From NCBI GenBank assembly GCA_019358855.1, contig JAHHII010000010.1, positions 1-64,000 on the forward strand: a DNA stretch of 64,000 bases. The letters are read 5' to 3'. The translations under genes and the position numbers were made by a program. Positions 36,972 through 44,933 of this stretch are shown piece by piece. Position 1 is the stretch's first letter. Each line of letters starts with the position of its first letter. This DNA is from Timaviella obliquedivisa GSE-PSE-MK23-08B. GTDB lineage: Bacteria > Cyanobacteriota > Cyanobacteriia > Elainellales > Elainellaceae. The notes below the pieces were generated by a model that had not been told where the DNA came from, did not search any database, and was given only the letters and a program-made list of their open reading frames with translations.

Positions 36972-37577
36972 CTATGGAGGCTGAATGTCATCCAGCATCA
37001 GTTGCAGATTTGGCAGCAGTTGAGATTGAATCGATTCTCCAAGGCGATATTGCTGCTGCTGATAGGTTTCGTTAACTAATTGGCAAAGCGTTAAGGTCGG
37101 TTGTTTGGGCTTGCCGATAAACTGCCAACCCCCTAAACCGCGAAAGTCTATAATCCAATATTCTGGGATGCCCAATAGTGCGTACTCCTCCACTTTTCGA
37201 GCATAGTCGTCTTGCCAGTTGGTACTCACCACTTCTACTACTAGCTTGATCGTATTGCCATTGCAAATAACGGGTTCTTTTTGCCAGCGCGGTTCTTGCT
37301 TAAGGTTTGCTGCATCAAGCACAATTACATCAGGACGAAGGGCTGTGGCTTCAGCAGCAGGCGGCTGAATTAGACAATTTTTGGGAATGAGCCAATTTAA
37401 GTTAACCCGTAGAATCTCAGCATAAATTCTGCCTGCCACGCTGCCAGAAACAGATTCGTGCGACCCTGTCGGTTCCATGTCGCGCAGTTCCCCGTCAATG
37501 AGTTCGTAGCGAGAATTGTCGCCGTATTGAGTCAGGAAGTCCTCGAAAGCGAGCAGCTTGGATGATGTATAAGCCAT
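36972..37577 (-). CDS. Uma2 family (PD-(D/E)XK-like) protein
   Basis: From ATG 37577, 201 residues: LLAFEDFLTQYGDNSRYELIDGELRDM, ALRPDVIVLD, IKLVVEVVSTNWQDDYARKVEEYALLGIPEYWIID. These are the three conserved blocks of the Uma2 family with the nuclease-like Asp and Glu residues. An ATG at 37646, overlapping the upstream gene by 14 bases, would add 23 residues without family similarity. It is in the same direction as the membrane protein gene before it. Role unknown. Confidence 0.85.
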   Translation of the reverse strand: MAYTSSKLLAFEDFLTQYGDNSRYELIDGELRDMEPTGSHESVSGSVAGRIYAEILRVNLNWLIPKNCLIQPPAAEATALRPDVIVLDAANLKQEPRWQKEPVICNGNTIKLVVEVVSTNWQDDYARKVEEYALLGIPEYWIIDFRGLGGWQFIGKPKQPTLTLCQLVNETYQQQQYRLGESIQSQLLPNLQLMLDDIQPP

Positions 37578-37632
37578 GGAGAGTGCTTGGAGAGATAGCT
37601 GTCTAGAAACTTTAATAGGCACTGTGCCCATC

Positions 37633-37998
37633 CTACCGAATATCATCCAAGTCGATCGCTTTTGAACCGCCTTGCTCTAGCTGCCGAAGAACGCTACCTA
37701 ACTGCACCCAAACCAATAGCCCAATCAAAACAGTCATAGGTAACGCCAAGGCATAGCCAATCGACGTGGTAAACCCAAAAATGGTAACACCTGATGCCAA
37801 AAATACGCAAATTCCGCCACACATTCCTAGGAAGGGTAGCCTGAGAGCCATGCCTTTAAGATTCGCCAAAGTCCGGGTCGAACGATTAAGCTTCCAATCT
37901 TGCGCAGACTGTTTGAGTGTTGCCTCGAATGCTAAGCCAGAGGTAATACCTGCCAGCAAGCCAGCCACAAGTAGGAAGTAGGGTGGATCGTAATACAA
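37633..37998 (-). CDS. Small membrane protein of unknown function (121 aa)
   Basis: Three hydrophobic stretches are visible: YFLLVAGLLAGITSGLAF (7-24), LPFLGMCGGICVFLASGVTIFGF (about 54-76) and ALALPMTVLIGLLVWVQLG (about 83-101), with a charged C-terminus. I do not recognise the family; it looks like a conserved cyanobacterial protein. It is transcribed in line with the ABC1 kinase gene downstream of it in coordinate order, and with the Uma2 gene that follows. Confidence 0.7.
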   Translation of the reverse strand: MYYDPPYFLLVAGLLAGITSGLAFEATLKQSAQDWKLNRSTRTLANLKGMALRLPFLGMCGGICVFLASGVTIFGFTTSIGYALALPMTVLIGLLVWVQLGSVLRQLEQGGSKAIDLDDIR

Positions 37999-38036
37999 AG
38001 GTGACTCCTTGATGAAAAGTTAGGCTTTCGGAAAAG

Positions 38037-39740
38037 CTAAAGTTTAGGGGAAGCAAAAAGAGACATAGCTGGAATGAAAGTTGCGGCTCTTTGAACCGAG
38101 AGTTCAGTCAGCGCTCCCCAGGCAGCATTAAACAAGCGACCGGGCTTAACGTCTTCTTTAATTAACTTCCAAAGGCGCTGTACTTCTTCAGTGTGAAGGC
38201 GATCGTCTTCGATTAACGCCAGAATTAGCTGCCTTCTCAAGATCTGTCCTTCCTCCGACAAGAGGTATTGTAAGCCGAGTTGGGCAGTGGGCAGAATATC
38301 GAAGTTTGTATCAGAACGAGCGATCGCAATTAAGTTCTCCAATCGGTGCCACTGAAACTTGCCATCTTTAAATAACAATTCCAGCAATCGCTGCCGTAAT
38401 TGGGGCGACTCACCGTTCAGCAACCGCCTTGCTACGTAAGGATATGCCACATCGACAATCTTAAAGTTTGGATCGAGAGTGAGCGCTAAACCTTCTTGTG
38501 TTACTAAAGAGCGAATGATCAGGGCAAAGTTAGCAGGAATGCGGAAAGGATAATCAAACATCAACTCTGAGAATTGATCAGTGACAGTTTTGAAGTTAAA
38601 GTCTTGAACGCTCTCGCCCAAGGCATTCCCTAAAACCGATTCTAATGCAGGAACAATGGGCAGAATGTCGGTGCCTGGAGCTAAAAAGCCTAACTTGATA
38701 AAGTCATTTGCCAGATCTTGATAGTCTTTATTAATTAAGTGAACAATGGCATCTACAAGGCTTTCTTTAGCAGCTTGATCGAGTTGATCCATCATGCCGA
38801 AGTCAATGTATGCCATTTGACCCTCAGGGGTGGCAAACAGGTTGCCGGGGTGAGGATCGGCATGGAAAAAGCCAAACTCTAGAAGCTGCTGAAGACCACA
38901 GGTTACGCCAATCTCGACGATCGCGTTAGTGTTTAAGCTAGATTCTTTCAGCTTAGGAAGCTCTGTTAGCTTATAGCCGTTGATCCATTCCAGCGTTAAA
39001 ACATGCTGACTGCAATAGCGCCAGTAAATAGAGGGAACTTTAACCCGGTGATCGTTCTGAAAGTTAGCGGCAAAGCGCTCAGCATTGCGACCTTCATTGA
39101 GGTAATCAATCTCTTCAAACAGCTTTAAGCCAAACTCATCAACAATCAGCGTTAGATCGTGCCCCAGGTTGAGCGGTAGCCATGGAGCCAGCCAGCTTGC
39201 TCCCCAACGCATGAGGTAAAGGTCAAGGGTAATGGTGGGCAGAAGGTTAGGGCGCTGAACTTTGACGGCTACTTCTTCGCCGCTGTGCAGCCTTGCCTGG
39301 TAAACTTGCCCCAAACTAGCAGCCGCAACGGGTTGAGGTGAGATTTTGCTGAAGGCTTCATCAATGCTGCGATCGAGTTCTTGCTCAATAATGTTGAAAG
39401 CGATCGCTGTTGAAAAAGGCGGCAACTGGTCTTGGAGTTTAATCAGTTCGTCTAGAAAATCTTTGCGAATCAAGTCAGGACGAGTCGAGAGGGCTTGCCC
39501 CACTTTAATGAAGGTTGGCCCTAACCGAGTTAAAAGCTGGCGGAGTTGAGCCGCACGTTTCAGCTTGTTGGTTTCTGCCCGCTTAAACCAATCGTCGGAT
39601 AGGACACTTAATATTAACCAGGCAAATGACCACACAATACCGAGGGCACGCCCTACAGATTTCCAGGGACGGAAGCGATAGTAACGGGCGATCGCCTCGG
39701 AATCGTAACGCTTCATCTGATTTAATTGTTGCTGACTCAC
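38037..39740 (-). CDS. ABC1/UbiB atypical kinase
   Basis: A 567-residue AarF/ADCK/UbiB protein. The KxGQ helix motif is LGPTFIKVGQALSTRPDLI; the Ala-rich loop is PVAAASLGQVYQA; VAVKVQRPN has the ATP Lys; FHADPHPGN is the catalytic loop and YIDFGMMD the metal Asp. Cyanobacteria have several such kinases, linked to plastoquinone and tocopherol metabolism and salt or lipid homeostasis. The start is GTG 39740; ATG eight codons later is possible. There is no predicted C-terminal membrane anchor pair as in UbiB. Confidence 0.9.
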   Translation of the reverse strand: MSQQQLNQMKRYDSEAIARYYRFRPWKSVGRALGIVWSFAWLILSVLSDDWFKRAETNKLKRAAQLRQLLTRLGPTFIKVGQALSTRPDLIRKDFLDELIKLQDQLPPFSTAIAFNIIEQELDRSIDEAFSKISPQPVAAASLGQVYQARLHSGEEVAVKVQRPNLLPTITLDLYLMRWGASWLAPWLPLNLGHDLTLIVDEFGLKLFEEIDYLNEGRNAERFAANFQNDHRVKVPSIYWRYCSQHVLTLEWINGYKLTELPKLKESSLNTNAIVEIGVTCGLQQLLEFGFFHADPHPGNLFATPEGQMAYIDFGMMDQLDQAAKESLVDAIVHLINKDYQDLANDFIKLGFLAPGTDILPIVPALESVLGNALGESVQDFNFKTVTDQFSELMFDYPFRIPANFALIIRSLVTQEGLALTLDPNFKIVDVAYPYVARRLLNGESPQLRQRLLELLFKDGKFQWHRLENLIAIARSDTNFDILPTAQLGLQYLLSEEGQILRRQLILALIEDDRLHTEEVQRLWKLIKEDVKPGRLFNAAWGALTELSVQRAATFIPAMSLFASPKL

Positions 39741-40310
39741 CGTTTCTTATGCCTCTTTGACCAGGAATGTGAATTCATCCGTCGCTTAATGCCCCATTGC
39801 ATCACTCACTTTCATCAGGAAGATCGCTTAGGGATGCGGACGGTCACTATTCAGCCTGATCGCCCGTTCATATAGCTTAATTACAGTATACAAAACTACA
39901 ATTAATTCGATCGTTACATTAAGAAGTGTTTATTATTTTTTCTAAGAGAATTGGTGTTTTTTTATCTTTGATAGTCATAATCCCATAGAAGCTAGGTTTT
40001 AGGGAAATTTGTACGATTGGGCGATCGTAATCTCAGCCTCCCAGAAATAACCATTACTAATACGTAAACTAAATAATCGCTAAAACATATGAATTGATGG
40101 AGAGGTGCTGCCTAAGAATCCAAAAGAGACAGTGTGTCTGGGTGCTTTCCTGAAATGCTTAACGTTGAGATTATCATTCCTTAAACCGATACTGATAGTT
40201 TTTCACTATGGGTGAGGTGTGATCCATTAACGATTTTATCTTTATGGCTTTATGTTAAGCCGGGTTCGTAGGCAGATTAATAATCTTCAGTAGAGAGAAT
40301 AAGAGACACT
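39741..40310. other. Divergent intergenic region (570 bases)
   Basis: AT-rich spacer between the ABC1 kinase (minus) and phoX (plus). The distal part near phoX contains the Pho-box-like triple repeat. No gene or RNA is recognised in the rest. Confidence 0.6.
40158..40187 (+). promoter_or_regulatory. Pho-box-like triple repeat upstream of phoX
   Basis: Three 8-base units spaced by three bases: CTTAACGT (40158-40165), GATTATCA (40169-40176), CTTAAACC (40180-40187). The cyanobacterial PhoB/SphR box is described as such 8-base direct repeats of the CTTAACCT kind with 3-base gaps. The first and third fit well and the middle is weak. It lies 123 bases upstream of the phoX start. Confidence 0.6.
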
Positions 40311-42539
40311 ATGGCAGTCAATCGTAGACATTTCCTGATCTTTTTGGGTGCAGGTGCAGGAACGCTGGCGCTACACTCTTGCAGTAGAAATCCTTCTGTT
40401 TCTCTACCGTTTCAGGCTGAAGTTACTGGTGTTCAGGGTATTGCAGAACTAGGGTTCATCCCCATTAAGGGGACGATGCCTCTCAAAACCGATGGCTTAA
40501 CGTTGGAAAAGCAACTCAGTGATTATGGTCAGTTTACAGTTCAAGATGATTTAGTGCTGCCTGAGGGGTTTACCTATGACATTGTGGCTTCTTGGGGCGA
40601 TCGCGTAGGCGATTCTCGCTTTGGCTACAACAATGACTATATTTCTTTTGTCGAAACCTCTCCCAACCAAGGTTATCTAACTATTAACCACGAATATATC
40701 AGCGCTATTCCCTGGCTGGAAACCTTTGAGCAAGTGGTCGGGAAAACGCTGCCCGTTGCCGAAGTCAAGACGGCGGTAGAAGCAGCGGGTAAAGACGGCA
40801 TCAACGCTTCTGCTATGCCTAATAACGATCCGATGAAGGCGAAAATCCTTGAGATTTGCAAAGAAGCGATGACGGATTTGGGCATTTCTGTGATCTCGGT
40901 GCGTCAGGAAACAGACGGTAAGTGGACGCGAACTTACTCTACCAACGATCGCTGCATTAACGGCATATCGGGTCTAGATAATCCCAGCCGTTTGCTTAAG
41001 TCGACAGGACCTGCGACCGCCATTTTCCGCAAGACGCAAGGACTTGGATACATCGATAAATTGGGCGATCGTATTGTCGGCACATTCAGCAACTGTGCGG
41101 GCGGCATTACCCCTTGGGGCACGTCCTTCAGCGCCGAAGAAAACTTCCAGAGCTATGTGCCTGAAGACGTCAATTCTGATGGAACTTCGCTGAATCCTTC
41201 CAAAAGGACTTTTGCCATTGACGCAGAAGAAATCGCGGGTATAGGAAATGTGTTTGGAATGGCGGGTAACAAGTACGGCTGGATGGTCGAAGTTGACCCC
41301 ACCAACCCCGCCGACTACGGTACTAAGCACACTTGGCTAGGCAGGTTCCGTCATGAAGCCGTGGCAGTCAATGCGGTTGCTGGCAGGAAACTGGCGGTTT
41401 ATTCAGGGTGCGATCGCCGTGGCGGTCACGTCTATAAGTTTGTCAGCACTGAAACCGTAACCGATATCACGAACAAACTCAACTCGCGCTTACTGGAATC
41501 GGGAATGCTTTACGCGGCAAAGTTCAATGGCGATGGCACGGGTCGCTGGATTGCGTTGCAAGCCGACACGCCGATCAATCCTGACCTACCCAGTGTGCAT
41601 GTAGGCAAAATGATCACGCTGCCCAATCCCGATCGGGCGGCAGGGGGAAGCGTTAGGGTTGAAAACGATGCGGCGATCGCAGCCTACAAGCAACAGTTCA
41701 AAACTCTAGGCGATCTTTACCAAGGCACACCCGAAGAAAAGCAAGGCGCAATTTTAATTGATGCCCACTATGCGGCTAACGCTGCCGGAGCTACTTGCAC
41801 TGCCCGTCCTGAAGATACCGACATGAGTCCTAACGGCGGTATGTTCGTTGCCTTTACTTCTGGTGCGTCTAGCAGCAGCGACGGCAGCCCCGATACCCGT
41901 GTGTTCAAAGGTCCCAACGGCGAAACCAGTTGGGAGCACGGTTGGGTGGTTCGCATTGATGAAATAGAGAACGATTCTGCTGCCATGACCTTCAAGTGGT
42001 CTTTGGTTGCCACTGGCGGTGAACCTGCTGAAGGGGGTATGGGCTTCTCCAACCCCGATAACCTCGCCTTCGACAAAAAGGGCAACCTCTGGATGGTCAT
42101 GGATATGTCGAGCGCTAAGATTAACCAGCCTCTTCCAGCAGGGCGCATAGACAAGGACGGCAAGCCGCTTGAACAGTCTGACCTGCGAGCAGTTTATGGC
42201 AACAACTCCATTTGGTATATGCCCATGTCAGGTGCTAATGCCGGAAAGGCTTACCTATTTGGCTTTGGACCTATGGACGCGGAGATGACTGGACCATTCT
42301 TAGCGTCTGACCAGAAGACGCTGTTTATGGCGGCTCAGCATCCGGGTGAGACGAATGGGATGCGGAAAGGTATGGCTGCTGAGAGCCGTAAGGTGGCGAT
42401 GAGAACTACTGATGGTAAAGAGTTCATGCAAACGCGTGAGGTGCCGATTGGGTCGAACTGGCCTGGGAAGCAGGCGAATACGCCGCCGAAGCCTTCGGTT
42501 GTCGCGATTCGGCGGACTGATGGGGGGACTGTGAGCTAG
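40311..42539 (+). CDS. phoX: PhoX family alkaline phosphatase (DUF839)
   Basis: A 742-residue exported phosphatase. The N-terminus has a twin-arginine signal (NRRHFLIFLGAGAGTLAL) followed by a Cys (HSC), so Tat export and perhaps lipid attachment. Family segments: DDLVLPEGFTYDIVASWGDRVG, FVETSPNQGYLTINHEY, NCAGGITPWGTSFSAEENFQ and WLGRFRHEAVAV. The last two include Glu and Arg/His residues of the Fe/Ca active site known in PhoX. It hydrolyses phosphomonoesters in the periplasm when phosphate is scarce. The Pho-box-like repeat upstream supports control by SphS-SphR. Confidence 0.92.
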   Translation: MAVNRRHFLIFLGAGAGTLALHSCSRNPSVSLPFQAEVTGVQGIAELGFIPIKGTMPLKTDGLTLEKQLSDYGQFTVQDDLVLPEGFTYDIVASWGDRVGDSRFGYNNDYISFVETSPNQGYLTINHEYISAIPWLETFEQVVGKTLPVAEVKTAVEAAGKDGINASAMPNNDPMKAKILEICKEAMTDLGISVISVRQETDGKWTRTYSTNDRCINGISGLDNPSRLLKSTGPATAIFRKTQGLGYIDKLGDRIVGTFSNCAGGITPWGTSFSAEENFQSYVPEDVNSDGTSLNPSKRTFAIDAEEIAGIGNVFGMAGNKYGWMVEVDPTNPADYGTKHTWLGRFRHEAVAVNAVAGRKLAVYSGCDRRGGHVYKFVSTETVTDITNKLNSRLLESGMLYAAKFNGDGTGRWIALQADTPINPDLPSVHVGKMITLPNPDRAAGGSVRVENDAAIAAYKQQFKTLGDLYQGTPEEKQGAILIDAHYAANAAGATCTARPEDTDMSPNGGMFVAFTSGASSSSDGSPDTRVFKGPNGETSWEHGWVVRIDEIENDSAAMTFKWSLVATGGEPAEGGMGFSNPDNLAFDKKGNLWMVMDMSSAKINQPLPAGRIDKDGKPLEQSDLRAVYGNNSIWYMPMSGANAGKAYLFGFGPMDAEMTGPFLASDQKTLFMAAQHPGETNGMRKGMAAESRKVAMRTTDGKEFMQTREVPIGSNWPGKQANTPPKPSVVAIRRTDGGTVS

Positions 42540-42660
42540 TTGGTTCGCGAATGGATGAGTGAGGGGGACTGGGCTTGGTTGAAACCGAGCCTTGAGGAGC
42601 TTCCCCTCAAATTTCCCTAGCAGGGGACGGTTGCGTCTCCTATACCTCTCCCAAACGGGA

Positions 42661-42699
42661 CAATGGGGCAATGCGCTGGGTGAGCGGGTTGCCCCATTG
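42661..42699 (+). terminator. Hairpin downstream of phoX
   Basis: CAATGGGGCAA (42661-42671) pairs perfectly with TTGCCCCATTG (42689-42699), 17-base loop, followed by T-rich TTGTTTATTGTTG. It is 122 bases after phoX. It is also within the decayed end of the opposite gene fragment. Confidence 0.65.
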
Positions 42700-42709
42700 T
42701 TGTTTATTG

Positions 42710-43025
42710 TTGTGGGAAGTTCATCAGGGACATCCAAAGCTATCCAAAGAACACGGGGAAATTGTTTTAGCTCGTCTATTTTTTCCTGCTTGAGCAAGAT
42801 AGGTTTTCCATCTACTTGATATGCGCTGCCTAAACTACTTACCCGAAGCTCGGAAATAGCAGATGAGGGAAGATTATCTAAAAGTAAGTCGGCTAGTTTG
42901 ACAAGCTTCCGAGCAGTCGTTTCACCAAACAAAGTAATGGTTAAGTGTATTTCAGAACGCGGAATTAAGGCATATCGCTCACAGATTTGCTGCTGAAATA
43001 CATTCAGATTATCTGTAAGAGGCAT
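42710..43025 (-). pseudogene. 2'-5' RNA ligase-like gene, truncated
   Basis: About 105 residues from ATG 43025: FQQQICERYALIPRSEIHLT, ITLFGETTARKLVKLADLLL, and PRVLWIALDVPDEL. The first HxT motif (HLT) of the LigT/2H phosphoesterase family and its strand order are present, but the domain stops at about residue 105, before the second HxT half. Beyond that the frame runs through the hairpin at 42661-42699 and antisense to phoX with Arg/Pro/Ser-rich nonsense to 42300. I take it as a gene cut off at its 3' side. Confidence 0.6.
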
Positions 43026-43081
43026 GGCTAAGCTGAGGTGGGCGGTTTTGTAGACTTTTCAGACATGCTTTACTTTCTCTC

Positions 43082-43196
43082 TTACTTAGGTTGTTCTTTT
43101 TGAGCTAAGTAATAAATATCTGTTGCTCCATTTTCTTGAGAGTAACTGACTGCATGAATCTGCTTACCGGAGGCGTTCTTTAATAGAATCGGATGT
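43082..43196 (-). pseudogene. 3' fragment of an unidentified gene
   Basis: An open stretch without a start codon that ends NASGKQIHAVSYSQENGATD, IYYLAQKEQPK, then TAA. The sequence looks like real protein (one strand-turn-strand), but an in-frame stop lies just before it. The 315-base gap between the ligase fragment and the next gene otherwise holds only this and a GGCGTTGCTGAA-like IS-end scar near 43268. Confidence 0.3.
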
Positions 43197-43340
43197 TACT
43201 GAATTGCAGTTACAAATCCGGTTCCTTCCTAGGAGGGAGGGGGCTTTAAGCAGATTCATACTTTCAATTCAGCAACGCCTAAAATTGTGCCTTACCAACA
43301 AGGCTTGCAACGCATTGGCTATATTTTCTACCCAACAAGT

Positions 43341-43682
43341 CTAATCGTCGATTCGTTCGTTCTCGATCGCCACCTCAGGAAACAATAAGCTACACCCAAC
43401 TGGAAGACTTGCTTGATGCGATGGACATGAGGGATCGTCTTTACAGTCAACATCTACTCTTGTATCAACGCCACATTGATGTTCAGAAGCGTTGCCTTGA
43501 GGAAAGTCAATGTCTAAGAATATAACTCTCCAATTTCCACTTGAGTCAACAGTTGCATCTTTGGTTTGACTTGATGGAGCAGAAACAATAGTTACACTAA
43601 CAATGTCGCAATCAACTGCCGTACCAATTACAGTAATTGTGTTTCCTATTCGCTCAAGATTTGTTGCTGTAAGTTCGCTCAT
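43341..43682 (-). CDS. Unknown Cys-containing protein (113 aa)
   Basis: MSELTATNLERIGNTITVIG, then VSVTIVSAPSSQTKDATVDSSG and WRVIFLDIDFPQGNASEHQC: a beta-sandwich-like pattern (alternating hydrophobic residues with a DSSGNWRV hairpin) reminiscent of Ig-like repeats in secreted adhesins. The C-terminal half has five cysteines (HQCGVDTRVDVDCKDDPSC and VGCSLLF). No signal peptide is seen. It is surrounded by transposon debris, so it may be a fragment or a recently acquired gene. Confidence 0.5.
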   Translation of the reverse strand: MSELTATNLERIGNTITVIGTAVDCDIVSVTIVSAPSSQTKDATVDSSGNWRVIFLDIDFPQGNASEHQCGVDTRVDVDCKDDPSCPSHQASLPVGCSLLFPEVAIENERIDD

Positions 43683-44182
43683 GTATTTCTTCTAACTCCA
43701 ATTTTTAATAATGCTGTTCTGGACAAGCAAACTTTTTTTGCAGACTTACGCAATAACAGATAGCATTCCTGGTGTGGGTCTGTCAATCAAATATTGGTAG
43801 GTCATTAGCATGGGATAGGTCTTATGAATTTAACGTCAATTAGATGAAGAAATATACAGAAGTTGCTTGTGGCAAAGCATGATTTTGATTGCTGAGTAAA
43901 TCGGTTCTATCGCATTACTGAATGATTGGTTAAGTCCTGGTTAAATGTTTTACTAATTAACGAGACTCGAACTGTGATCAGCATCCTTTGAGAAATTTAC
44001 CTGCGCAACGGTTGTACAGTTTAGTGCAAGGGTATGAAGACTTTAATGACCATGACTACCTGCGCGTGATCCAGTGTTTGACATTGCGATCGGTTAACTG
44101 GATAGCCAGCATGATGATGCGTGCCTCTTGTGGGAAAAAACATTTTTGATCGCTGAGCCAGTCTTCTAGGTAAGGGCGGATT
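43683..44182. other. Decayed mobile-DNA region
   Basis: No intact gene. A TAGGACTTACGC-like end (GACTTACGCAATA at about 43743-43755) resembles the MITE at 16908-17040. Two imperfect copies of CTTGTGG-n-AAA...GATYGCTGAG occur at about 43868-43900 and 44125-44158. An IS1380-like transposase remnant lies at about 43991-44090. Confidence 0.5.
43991..44090 (+). pseudogene. IS1380-family-like transposase remnant
   Basis: One frame reads RNLPAQRLYSLVQGYEDFND then HDYLR; after a one-base shift RDPVFDIAIG follows and then a stop. GYEDxNDHDxLRxDPxF is the hallmark segment of IS1380/IS1595-like DDE transposases. Only about 35 codons remain, with a frameshift and stop. Confidence 0.65.
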
Positions 44183-44241
44183 TTGCTGTTTGTACTTTTA
44201 TTCAGCAACGCCCGATTCTTAAAGGAAATGCTTCACGATCG

Positions 44242-44430
44242 CATTGTGTCGAGTTGCAATGGCATTGTATCGAGTTGCAATGGCATTGTATCGAGTTGCA
44301 ATGGCATTGTATCGAGTTGCAATGGCATTGTATCGAGTTGCAATGGCATTGTATCGAGTCGCGATCGTATTGAAAGTGAGAACATTGGCATTGTTTTAGG
44401 TCGCAATGGCATTGCAGAGGCGCGCAATTG
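44242..44430 (+). repeat. Nine tandem 21-bp units
   Basis: The unit CATTGTATCGAGTTGCAATGG is near-perfect in units 1-5 (44242-44346), half-changed in unit 6 (44347-44367) and diverged in units 7-9 (to 44430), all with exact 21-base phase. In the plus frame it codes IVSSCNG heptads (frame open 44183-44431); the minus frame codes LDTMPLQ heptads and is open too. No independent evidence shows that either is expressed. Confidence 0.85.
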
Positions 44431-44500
44431 AATGTTGAGCAGTGATAATGGCATGGGAGGGAGAGCGATCGCCTTTGCAGAGGCTACGACATAGAGATAA

Positions 44501-44875
44501 TCATGCAGCCAGTCCAAGCTTCGCTTTCCAGCCTTGGAGTTTAGCATAACTCTCTTCCTGTCCTGACTTTGGAGGCATCTTAGCAATTTGAGCCAAACGT
44601 TCTCGATTTTTGTCTTCCCAGTATTCCTGCATCTCTTGGGTTGCTTGTAAAACAGTTTGGTATTCTGCTTCTACCTCAGCGCGGTTGGCATTGATGTAGA
44701 AGATTGCTGCATTGAGTTGTTCTTCTGTCAAAGGAAGCCAGTTCAGAATTAGCTTGGGTGTCCATCCCGCTGCAAGATGATCCATAACATCGTAGAGCGT
44801 GATGTGGGTACCTGCGATCGTTAATCCGCGTTTTGTACGAATAATAGATAGTTGCCCATTCGATACTGAAACCAT
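44501..44875 (-). CDS. DUF433 domain protein (124 aa)
   Basis: From ATG 44875: VSVSNGQLSIIRTKRGLTIA, GTHITLYDVMDHLAAGWTPK, LILNWLPLTEEQLNAAIFYI. GTxITLYDVMDHLxAGW and LTEEQLxAAIxYI are the core of DUF433, a winged-helix-like small protein often read as an antitoxin of VapC-type or unnamed systems. The C-terminal helical extension (EYQTVLQATQEMQEYWEDKN) is charged. No toxin neighbour is evident. A longer frame to 45151 runs antisense to the ABC exporter and is rejected. Confidence 0.8.
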   Translation of the reverse strand: MVSVSNGQLSIIRTKRGLTIAGTHITLYDVMDHLAAGWTPKLILNWLPLTEEQLNAAIFYINANRAEVEAEYQTVLQATQEMQEYWEDKNRERLAQIAKMPPKSGQEESYAKLQGWKAKLGLAA

Positions 44876-44933
44876 ACGCTTCACTCTTAAAAGCTGTCTC
44901 CATAATACCTTGATGCTCTGATGCAGAGTTTTA

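Noticed and set aside
44233-44586. Minus-strand frame over the 21-bp repeat (LDTMPLQ heptads).
   Set aside because: It is open because the unit length is a multiple of three, and it overlaps the real DUF433 gene in another frame; kept only as part of the repeat.
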